Shown here piece by piece: positions 1 through 5,134 of a DNA stretch of 5,645 nucleotides. The position numbers and the translations under genes were made by a program. Numbering within the stretch: the stretch's first letter is position 1; every line of letters begins with the position of its first letter. The notes under the pieces are model-generated. The model was not told the DNA's origin. It searched no databases and saw only the letters and a list, made by a program, of their open reading frames with translations. The stretch lies in contig CAMESA010000067.1 of NCBI GenBank assembly GCA_945935945.1, forward strand, positions 1 through 5,645, in the 5' to 3' direction. Origin of the DNA: an uncultured Mollicutes bacterium. Its GTDB lineage: Bacteria; Bacillota_I; Bacilli_A; RFN20; CAG-826.

Positions 1-396
1 AGCCTCGTTATTACAACTTCCAACGACAAAATTTTCAAAAGTATATGTCGGATCGATAATTGAATTTTTAAAATAAATTGGTTCAATAGATTTTGGTAAA
101 TCGTTCACTTTTACTTCGGAAATATTGTCATCTTTTGTGATGAAATTGACTGTAAAATTTGATGAAGTAATATTGTTGATTTTTTCTTCAACGTAAGATT
201 GATATCTATCAATAAGTAGAGTTTTTGATAAGCTAGATTCACACATTACATAAACAATTGAACCATCAATTTTTTGAATAAAAGTCGTTGAAAAAAATGA
301 ATCAAACAACATAGGTTCGATTTCTTTTTTAATATCTTCAAGAACTTTTTCCCAAATTCTTACATAATCTGATACTGAATTTGCTTTTTGCGTCAT
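1..396 (-). CDS. dnaA: Chromosomal replication initiator DnaA (N-terminal part, cut by window edge)
   Basis: DnaA is the ATP-dependent initiator that binds DnaA boxes and melts the origin. Only the first 132 codons are present; the rest lies beyond base 1. The translation begins MTQKANSVSDYVRIWEKVLED. Residues about 10-78 match domain I, which binds helicase and other partners. A short linker of about 35 residues follows, and then the entry to the AAA+ domain at about residues 118-132 (YTFENFVVGSCNNEA), a hallmark DnaA segment normally read as TFENFVVG.SN..A. The Walker A site would be just outside the window. The domain I FETW-type motif reads FDSF here. The ATG at 394-396 is the first in frame after a TAA at 409-411, so the start is secure, but no Shine-Dalgarno sequence precedes it. 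The gene is divergent from rpmH with the DnaA-box cluster between them, as in many Bacillota. The identification rests on the domain I and domain III matches plus position beside the boxes. Confidence 0.95.
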   Translation of the reverse strand, partial: MTQKANSVSDYVRIWEKVLEDIKKEIEPMLFDSFFSTTFIQKIDGSIVYVMCESSLSKTLLIDRYQSYVEEKINNITSSNFTVNFITKDDNISEVKVNDLPKSIEPIYFKNSIIDPTYTFENFVVGSCNNEA

Positions 397-457
397 ATGG
401 TTATTATTTTATTACAATTCAATAGATTAATAAATAGAAAAAATACGAAATCGAAAG

Positions 458-466
458 TTTTCCACA
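458..466 (+). promoter_or_regulatory. DnaA box 1 (TTTTCCACA)
   Basis: Exact TTTTCCACA, the box nearest dnaA. It shares a 15-bp block, AAGTTTTCCACATAG, with box 7. It lies about 60 bp upstream of the dnaA start and may also serve autoregulation of dnaA (inference). Confidence 0.85.
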
Positions 467-523
467 TAGATTTCTTCATTTTTCATCGTTGATTGAATTT
501 TATCAACAAAAGTTGAAATTTAA

Positions 524-532
524 TGTGGAAAA
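524..532 (-). promoter_or_regulatory. DnaA box 2 (TTTTCCACA on minus strand)
   Basis: Exact match, read as TGTGGAAAA on the plus strand. It is followed 12 bp later by box 3 in the same orientation, giving a tandem pair. Confidence 0.85.
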
Positions 533-535
533 CTA

Positions 536-544
536 TGTGGATAT
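536..544 (-). promoter_or_regulatory. DnaA box 3 (ATATCCACA, one mismatch)
   Basis: The plus strand reads TGTGGATAT, one base from the classic TTATCCACA. It sits 3 bp from box 2 in the same orientation and 3 bp from box 4 in the opposite orientation, so boxes 2-4 form a compact triple. Confidence 0.65.
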
Positions 545-547
545 TTG

Positions 548-556
548 ATTTCCACA
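548..556 (+). promoter_or_regulatory. DnaA box 4 (ATTTCCACA, one mismatch)
   Basis: One mismatch from TTTTCCACA. It forms the left arm of a 9-bp inverted repeat, TTTCCACAA (549-557), facing box 5 (572-580). Confidence 0.65.
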
Positions 557-572
557 AGGTTTTTTCAACAAT

Positions 573-581
573 TGTGGAAAA
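573..581 (-). promoter_or_regulatory. DnaA box 5 (TTTTCCACA on minus strand)
   Basis: Exact match, read as TGTGGAAAA on the plus strand. It is the right arm of the inverted pair with box 4, across a 14-nt loop (558-571). Confidence 0.85.
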
Positions 582-601
582 CTCAAATGAAATTTTGGAA
601 A

Positions 602-610
602 CTTTCCACA
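602..610 (+). promoter_or_regulatory. DnaA box 6 (CTTTCCACA, one mismatch)
   Basis: One mismatch at the first base of TTTTCCACA. Eighteen bases after it ends, an A/T run (626-638, TTATTATATATAG) follows. Confidence 0.55.
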
Positions 611-668
611 CATTTCACTCTATCCTTATTATATATAGAAGAAAGAAATTCACACACCGCAAATTAAG

Positions 669-677
669 TTTTCCACA
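669..677 (+). promoter_or_regulatory. DnaA box 7 (TTTTCCACA)
   Basis: Exact match. It is the left arm of a perfect 10-bp inverted repeat, TTTTCCACAT (669-678), facing box 8 (688-697) across 9 bp. Confidence 0.85.
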
Positions 678-688
678 TAGGTGGATGA

Positions 689-697
689 TGTGGAAAA
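689..697 (-). promoter_or_regulatory. DnaA box 8 (TTTTCCACA on minus strand)
   Basis: Exact match, and the last box of the cluster on the rpmH side. It directly borders the AT-rich stretch that starts at about 698, a position from which DnaA could load toward a melting site (inference). Confidence 0.85.
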
Positions 698-803
698 ATA
701 TGATTTTTTTCAAGGAAAAATTAATGATGATTATCTGCTTTTCTGTTTTTTAAATTTTAAAATTATTATATCAACATTCTAGAAAGTCAGAAAAATGAAA
801 ATA
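698..803. other. AT-rich stretch, candidate DNA unwinding element
   Basis: This AT-rich sequence lies immediately right of the last DnaA box. It includes a 26-bp run without G or C (746-771), and within it a perfect 12-bp palindrome, AATTTTAAAATT (753-764). Placement beside the box cluster fits an unwinding element. No convincing DnaA-trio repeat was found, and the true unwinding site may instead be downstream of dnaA, so the assignment is tentative. Confidence 0.4.
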
Positions 804-804
804 T

Positions 805-834
805 TTGACTTATATGTATTTATACATATATAAT
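805..834 (+). promoter_or_regulatory. Sigma-A-type promoter of the rpmH operon
   Basis: The -35 box TTGACT (805-810) and the -10 box TATAAT (829-834) are separated by 18 bp. Transcription would start near 840-842, leaving a leader of a little over 20 nt before rpmH. It is the only strong promoter seen in the window and probably drives rpmH through tatD. The spacer is occupied by an inverted repeat (811-830). Confidence 0.8.
811..830. repeat. Inverted repeat within the rpmH promoter spacer
   Basis: Perfect 9-bp arms, TATATGTAT (811-819) and ATACATATA (822-830), are separated by TT. The repeat starts right after the -35 box and overlaps the first two bases of the -10 box, where a bound repressor dimer would block RNA polymerase. 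It could equally be an alternating purine/pyrimidine AT tract arising by chance, since the region is very AT-rich. Confidence 0.5.
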
Positions 835-849
835 TTCTTTTGCATATTT

Positions 850-855
850 AGGAGG
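850..855 (+). promoter_or_regulatory. Shine-Dalgarno site of rpmH
   Basis: AGGAGG, a complete match to the anti-SD core, lies 8 nt before the rpmH ATG. It is the strongest ribosome site in the window and fixes the rpmH start. Confidence 0.9.
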
Positions 856-863
856 ATTTTAAT

Positions 864-1010
864 ATGAAAAAAACATATCAACCAAGTAAGTTACATAAAG
901 CTAGAGTTCATGGCTTTAGAGCAAGAATGGCTACAGGACATGGTAGAAAAGTTTTATCTTTAAGAAGAAAAAAAGGAAGAAAAGTATTAACAGTTAATAC
1001 AAAGCACTAA
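864..1010 (+). CDS. rpmH: 50S ribosomal protein L34 (bL34)
   Basis: This small, very basic protein belongs to the large ribosomal subunit. The 48-residue translation starts [20 protein letters not shown]. It carries the family signature: the MK.TYQPS start, HGFRARMAT (residues 16-24), GRKVL (27-31) and the KGRK.LTV end. Typical L34 has about 44 residues; the extra four are the C-terminal NTKH. The start is fixed by AGGAGG 8 nt upstream. It is first in the operon, directly behind a strong promoter, and 3 nt ahead of rnpA, the near-universal rpmH-rnpA pairing. Lys and Arg residues dominate throughout, as expected for an rRNA-binding extension. Confidence 0.97.
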   Translation: MKKTYQPSKLHKARVHGFRARMATGHGRKVLSLRRKKGRKVLTVNTKH

Positions 1011-1013
1011 TTA

Positions 1014-1346
1014 ATGAAAGAAATTAATCGTATAAAGAAATACCGCGAATTCAAAGAGATTCTTAATTTAAGAAAATTTAAACGAAATGAAATCTTTGCT
1101 GTATATTTTCGAGACAATGAATATAAGCATGCACGAGTTGGAATATTAGTTACAAAGAAAAACGGCAACGCAGTTACTAGAGTAAAAATTAAACGACAAG
1201 TTAGATCTATTATCGATGAATCTCTCGACTATCAAAATGTATCAAAAGATTTTGTAGTAGTAATTTCAAAAAAATACGATGTGATGAATTTCAAACGTAA
1301 TTCTGAGCTATTGACTCAGATAATTAACTCTTTTAAGGAGAATTAA
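1014..1346 (+). CDS. rnpA: Ribonuclease P protein component
   Basis: RnpA is the protein subunit of RNase P. It binds the catalytic RNA and the 5' leader of pre-tRNAs to help mature tRNA 5' ends. The 110-residue length is usual for the family. Family features are the N-terminal basic helix (RIKKYREFKEIL), the central strand ARVGILVTKKNGNAV (40-54), and the basic helix that follows (R56, K58, K60, R61, R64). The signature normally reads R-N-R-x-K-R; here it is R56-V57-K58-I-K60-R61, so the Asn and second Arg are replaced. The gene starts 3 nt after the rpmH stop with no clear Shine-Dalgarno sequence, which suggests translation coupled to rpmH. Its own stop touches the yidC start. Identification is secure from sequence plus context. 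Confidence 0.95.
   Translation: MKEINRIKKYREFKEILNLRKFKRNEIFAVYFRDNEYKHARVGILVTKKNGNAVTRVKIKRQVRSIIDESLDYQNVSKDFVVVISKKYDVMNFKRNSELLTQIINSFKEN
1335..1340 (+). promoter_or_regulatory. Shine-Dalgarno site of yidC
   Basis: AAGGAG inside the last codons of rnpA, 6 nt before the yidC ATG. It supports the start that abuts the rnpA stop and the lipoprotein signal reading of the N terminus. Confidence 0.85.
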
Positions 1347-3170
1347 ATGGAGAAAAAAGCAAAAAACAGATTATTTGGAGTTGCTTTACTTGCTGGCGCA
1401 ATATTAACTTTATCCAGCTGTAATTCGTTTTGTAACGAAGCAGACACTTCAAATTTTATGTTCGGCTATGATGGATTAAATACAACATTGTTTGAAAACA
1501 ATGATCAAGGTATTGATTACATCAAAAATACTTTCATTAATGAAGCTGATTTTGATCAAAGTTTAAAAGATACATTCTCAACTAACCAAATTTATGTCTC
1601 TGTTTACAACGAAACAACCAAAAAGTATGAAAAAAAGAAATTAAACGAGGCAAGCGAACAAGTTTTTGGCGAAATTAATGGAAATTTAAAATATTTAAAA
1701 GTAAACGAAATCACTGCAGAAGAAGTTACTGCAGTTGACGATACAGGTTTAAGAAGAAATATTACATATACTTTTGGCTTAAATTCATTCACAAAAGAAT
1801 TAATTGAAAGTGCAAAAAATAACGGCTCTATCCCTCCATCAAATAAATTTTTTGAAAAATTAGATCAAAAAATTATTGATGCAATGATTGTTGCTGGTCC
1901 AAGCACGGGAATCCAAGAATTATCAAATTTATCAAGAAGTTCATTAACTTTTGATATTTTTTATGGTTATTCATATGCTGACTACATTTCCTATCGTAAT
2001 AATGGAGATCCAGACGGAACCCTTTTAGACTCATTATTGCATGGTAAAGAAGGAAGTTATGTTGGTAGAAATAATGGATTATTAGCTAGAGCTGGTTATG
2101 TAAAATATTACAACGAAGTCGAATCAACTGATTATTTCTACAATTTAAAAAAGTGGGAAAATGAAATTTTATCAGAAGAAAACGTTAACAATGATGAAGG
2201 TTTCACAGAAACTTATTTAGATTTATATAGAAATGCTTTAAACGCAAAAGTTGTTAACACGAAAACTTGTATCACAGTTGAAGATGGTTTCTATGGCCAC
2301 ACTTCAAACGATCCATTAAATGACACAGTTCTCATCAGCGGAAAATCAAAAGATTTCTGGCAAGGTTGGGGCGAAGCTTTCACAAAACATGGTTTCTTTG
2401 AAGGTTTACTCGTTTACCCAATTTCAATTTTTGTTGAAAATTTATCACATGCATTTGGAATGAATGGTGTTGGGCAAATTTTAGCGGTTCTTGTTGCAAC
2501 TGCTGTTATTAGATTGTTCTTCATGTTAGTTACATTACCATCAACAATCTCACAACAAAAAATGCAATTTTTACAACCTGAACTTACAAAATTACAACAA
2601 AAATATCCAAACGCTAACACAAATAACTACGAAAAACAAAAAATGGCTCAAGCACAAATGGCTTTATATAAGAAATATAAAGTTCATCCATTTTCATCAA
2701 TGCTTGTTATGATTATTCAATTCCCAATATTTATTTCGGTTTGGAACGCTTTAACAGGTAGCGCATCTTTATCAAGAGACGCAGTTTTAGGTTTGAGATT
2801 ATCTGATACAATTTGGAATGTTTTAACTGATTTCACTGCATGGCCATCAAATGCCGGCTGGTGGACAGCACTTGTTTTGATTTTACTCATGTCTGCATCG
2901 CAAATTCTTTCTATGTTTGTTCCACAATGGTTGAATAAATCAAGAATTAAAACTGTTGGTAAGACAAAAAATAGCGCTTCTGCAGATCAAACAAACAAAA
3001 CAATGAAGTATACTCAAATCTTTATGACTGTAATGATCATTATTATGGGCTTTAATTTACCATCTGCAATGGGTGTTTATTGGTTCGCAGGTGCTTTATT
3101 TAGCATTGCTCAATCAGTAATTATGCATTTTGTTTTTATAAATAAATCAAAGAAAGGAAAACAAATATGA
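1347..3170 (+). CDS. yidC: Membrane protein insertase YidC/Oxa1 with large N-terminal extracytoplasmic domain
   Basis: YidC inserts and folds membrane proteins, alone or with SecYEG. Residues 1-24 form a lipoprotein signal peptide with lipobox LSSC, so Cys25 should be lipidated. Residues about 26-345 are a hydrophilic region I do not recognise, rich in Asn, Tyr and Glu. The conserved insertase core follows at about 353-600. The first core helix (about 374-398) carries Arg389, matching the conserved groove Arg. A charged cytoplasmic helical hairpin (402-445, SQQKMQFLQPELTKLQQKY) comes next, then membrane segments near 451-470, 504-524, 555-570 and 571-595, and a short basic tail. Total length is 607 residues, against about 260-290 for usual Bacillota homologues. 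All ten Trp codons are TGG. It abuts rnpA and overlaps khpB by ATGA. The core assignment is secure; the role of the N-terminal domain is unknown. Confidence 0.95.
   Translation: MEKKAKNRLFGVALLAGAILTLSSCNSFCNEADTSNFMFGYDGLNTTLFENNDQGIDYIKNTFINEADFDQSLKDTFSTNQIYVSVYNETTKKYEKKKLNEASEQVFGEINGNLKYLKVNEITAEEVTAVDDTGLRRNITYTFGLNSFTKELIESAKNNGSIPPSNKFFEKLDQKIIDAMIVAGPSTGIQELSNLSRSSLTFDIFYGYSYADYISYRNNGDPDGTLLDSLLHGKEGSYVGRNNGLLARAGYVKYYNEVESTDYFYNLKKWENEILSEENVNNDEGFTETYLDLYRNALNAKVVNTKTCITVEDGFYGHTSNDPLNDTVLISGKSKDFWQGWGEAFTKHGFFEGLLVYPISIFVENLSHAFGMNGVGQILAVLVATAVIRLFFMLVTLPSTISQQKMQFLQPELTKLQQKYPNANTNNYEKQKMAQAQMALYKKYKVHPFSSMLVMIIQFPIFISVWNALTGSASLSRDAVLGLRLSDTIWNVLTDFTAWPSNAGWWTALVLILLMSASQILSMFVPQWLNKSRIKTVGKTKNSASADQTNKTMKYTQIFMTVMIIIMGFNLPSAMGVYWFAGALFSIAQSVIMHFVFINKSKKGKQI
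3153..3158 (+). promoter_or_regulatory. Shine-Dalgarno site of khpB
   Basis: AAAGGA in the last codons of yidC, 8 nt before the khpB ATG, supporting the start that overlaps the yidC stop. Confidence 0.65.
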
Positions 3171-3802
3171 AATTATATACAGCAAAAACATTAGAGGAAT
3201 GTTTAGCAGCAGCTAGCGAAGAGTTAGAAACTCCAGTAGAAGATATTATTTATACTGTTGTTGAAGAGAAAAAAGGAATATTTTCAAAAAAAGTTACTAT
3301 TTCTGTTGAAGAAATCAGTGATGTTATTGAATTTACTGAAAATTATATTAAAGATGTTTGCCACGCACTTGGTCTAGATGCAAGTTTAAAAACTTTCTAT
3401 CGTGACAACATTATTAAAGTTTTAATTGAAACAAATAGAAACGCAGTATTAATTGGCAATAATGGTGTTTCATTACAATCATTAAATGAATTAACAAAAC
3501 TTGCTGTTTCAACAAAATTTAAAAGAAAATTTAAAATTTTGTTAGATATTGGCAATTATAAAGAAAAGAAATATCGTTCAGTTATTTTTGTTGCTAAAAA
3601 AGCTGCAAAAGAAGTACTTTCAACTCATGTTGATGTCAAATTAAATCCAATGACACCAGATGAAAGAAAGAAAGTTCATAATGTTTTAAGTTCTTGGAAA
3701 CACATTAAAACTGAATCAGTTGGTGATGGAAAAGAAAGAGCTATTGTAATTAAATATACAGAAGCTGTTTCTGATACACCTGAAACAACTGAAGAAAACT
3801 AA
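3167..3802 (+). CDS. khpB: RNA-binding protein KhpB (Jag/SpoIIIJ-associated)
   Basis: KhpB (also called Jag or EloR) is a cytoplasmic RNA-binding protein. In other Bacillota it acts with KhpA and affects cell division, elongation and envelope homeostasis. Three domains are visible in 211 residues. The first is a Jag-N domain (about 4-50), including KTLEECLAAASEELETPVED and the basic KKGIFSKK loop. The second is a KH domain (about 55-130) whose GxxG loop is GNNG (97-100). The third is an R3H domain (about 145-197) with the R-x3-H motif at Arg167 and His171 (MTPDERKKVH) and the closing GDGKERAIVIKY strand. An acidic tail follows. The usual KH loop is GKRG-like, so both central residues differ and the basic one is missing. 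The ATGA overlap with yidC gives tight co-translation and matches the classic spoIIIJ-jag pairing. Confidence 0.93.
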   Translation: MKLYTAKTLEECLAAASEELETPVEDIIYTVVEEKKGIFSKKVTISVEEISDVIEFTENYIKDVCHALGLDASLKTFYRDNIIKVLIETNRNAVLIGNNGVSLQSLNELTKLAVSTKFKRKFKILLDIGNYKEKKYRSVIFVAKKAAKEVLSTHVDVKLNPMTPDERKKVHNVLSSWKHIKTESVGDGKERAIVIKYTEAVSDTPETTEEN

Positions 3803-3807
3803 TTTTT

Positions 3808-5133
3808 ATGTTTGAAACAATCGTTGCACTTGCTACAGCGCCTTTAAAAAGCGCTTTAAGTATCGTTAGACTTAGTGGAGACGATTGTTTTTTTGTTGTA
3901 AACAAAATATTTTCAAAAGATTTAACTAAATATACAAAGAATTCAATTATTCATGGACAGATAATTGATGGTACAGAAACAGTTGATGATGTAGTACTTC
4001 TGTTGTACATCGCACCACACTCTTTTACTGGCGAAAATAGCGTTGAAATTATATCACATGGTTCGCCTATTATATTTAATAAAATTATAGATTTATGTAT
4101 AAAATCTGGAGCAAGACTAGCAATAGGCGGCGAATTTTCTTCTCGCGCATATTTCCATGGTAAGATGAATTTAATGGAAGCGGAATCGATCAATGATTTA
4201 ATTAACGCTGAAAGCGAAGAAAGTAAAAAAATCTCAATGATGGCTCTTGAAGGCAAAACTTCTCTCCTTATTGAACCAATTAAAACTAAGCTAGGAGACC
4301 TCCTTTCTAACATAGAAGTCAACATTGATTACCCTGAATATTTGGACATTGAAGAAGCAAATAATGAAAAAATAGTTGAGTTCTGCAGGGATATTTTAAA
4401 ATATATCGATGAACTAATCAAAAACGGAAACAAAGGAAACATCATTAAGGATGGTATAAAAGTTGCTATTGTTGGTAAACCAAATGTTGGAAAATCATCA
4501 ATTTTAAACGCTCTTCTAAACGAAGAAAAAGCAATTGTTACTAACATCAAAGGAACAACAAGAGATATCGTTGAAGGAAAAATTAATTTAAATGGAGTCA
4601 TTATAAATTTATTTGATACCGCTGGAATTAGAGAATCTAGCGATGTTGTTGAAGAAATCGGCATTAAAAAAAGTATAGAAAAATTAAATGATTCAGATAT
4701 TGTTTTATGTGTTTTTGATTCAACAAACTTTGATAACGAAGATAAAGAAATCCTAGAATTAGTTAAGAATAAAAAGCATATAATTGTGTACAACAAATCA
4801 GACCTAATTAAAGAAAAAGTTGCAGACAATCTATACATCTCTGCATTAAATAAAGATATTGAACCTTTAAAGAATAAAATTTTAGAAATTTTGGATTTAA
4901 AGAAGGAAAATTATGAAAATCCTTCTATTGCAAATGTACGTGAACTCGGTCTTTTAAAAAACATTAAAGAAATTCTTAAAAATGTTCTAAGAGACACTGA
5001 AAATGACGTTCCGATTGATATTATTAATTCTGAAATTAAAGAAGCGTATCTAAAAACGTTAAGTATAACAGGAGAAGATTTTGATTTTGATATTTCAAAA
5101 GAGATTTTTTCTCGTTTTTGTGTAGGAAAATAA
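3808..5133 (+). CDS. mnmE: tRNA uridine-5-carboxymethylaminomethyl modification GTPase MnmE (TrmE)
   Basis: MnmE works with MnmG to modify the wobble uridine (U34) of certain tRNAs, using a methylene/formyl-tetrahydrofolate carbon and GTP. The 441-residue length is normal (about 450). The N-terminal folate-binding domain shows ETIVALATAPLKSALSIVRLSG (near residues 3-24) and PHSFTGENSVEI (70-81). A central helical region includes SSRAYFHGKMNLMEAESIND (111-130). The inserted G domain has G1 GKPNVGKSS (223-231), G2 GTTRD (249-253), G3 DTAG (270-273), G4 NKSD (329-332) and G5 SAL (345-347). The C terminus is the family signature FCVGK (437-441) with the catalytic Cys438. The start lies 5 nt after khpB with no Shine-Dalgarno sequence, which suggests coupling. 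Its usual neighbour mnmG does not follow directly. Confidence 0.97.
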   Translation: MFETIVALATAPLKSALSIVRLSGDDCFFVVNKIFSKDLTKYTKNSIIHGQIIDGTETVDDVVLLLYIAPHSFTGENSVEIISHGSPIIFNKIIDLCIKSGARLAIGGEFSSRAYFHGKMNLMEAESINDLINAESEESKKISMMALEGKTSLLIEPIKTKLGDLLSNIEVNIDYPEYLDIEEANNEKIVEFCRDILKYIDELIKNGNKGNIIKDGIKVAIVGKPNVGKSSILNALLNEEKAIVTNIKGTTRDIVEGKINLNGVIINLFDTAGIRESSDVVEEIGIKKSIEKLNDSDIVLCVFDSTNFDNEDKEILELVKNKKHIIVYNKSDLIKEKVADNLYISALNKDIEPLKNKILEILDLKKENYENPSIANVRELGLLKNIKEILKNVLRDTENDVPIDIINSEIKEAYLKTLSITGEDFDFDISKEIFSRFCVGK

Positions 5134-5134
5134 G

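Larger units (their letters stand above)
397..863. other. Replication origin region (oriC, dnaA-rpmH intergenic)
   Basis: This 467-bp non-coding stretch lies between divergent dnaA and rpmH. It contains five exact TTTTCCACA DnaA boxes and three single-mismatch boxes within 458-697, on both strands. AT-rich sequence flanks the cluster: 401-446 on the dnaA side and about 698-803 on the rpmH side, including a 26-bp A/T-only run. The rpmH promoter closes the right end. Box density, orientation changes and gene context together make an origin the best explanation. In several Bacillota the origin is bipartite, with a second box cluster and the unwinding site downstream of dnaA; that part would be outside the window, so which side melts cannot be decided here. 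I see no clear promoter for dnaA. Confidence 0.9.

Noticed and set aside
620..638. CTA/TTA-like triplets after DnaA box 6 as a possible DnaA-trio
   Set aside because: Only a few triplets fit and they are interrupted; no regular run of trios abuts a box, so the A/T composition explains it.
523..753. A 76-codon open frame on the plus strand in the origin region
   Set aside because: It runs straight through five DnaA boxes, which give it repeated Trp and Phe codons. It has no Shine-Dalgarno sequence and resembles no protein family I know; it is chance coding in the origin.
2918..2926. DnaA-box-like TGTTCCACA inside yidC
   Set aside because: A single isolated site with one mismatch in coding sequence; expected by chance in AT-rich DNA and not part of the origin cluster.
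1344..3170. Possible use of TGA as Trp (Mycoplasma-type code)
   Set aside because: All ten Trp residues in yidC use TGG, no in-frame TGA interrupts any gene, and the yidC TGA overlaps the khpB start in the usual ATGA way.
4293..4304. AGGAG-AC-CTCCT inverted repeat inside mnmE
   Set aside because: The arms are only 5 bp, it lies within a conserved coding region, and no start codon follows at a useful distance; no sign of a terminator or an internal start.
3951..4838. Long minus-strand open frames opposite mnmE (and similar ones opposite yidC)
   Set aside because: They lie entirely within well-supported plus-strand genes, lack ribosome sites, and have Ser/Ile-rich translations typical of antisense shadows of AT-rich genes.
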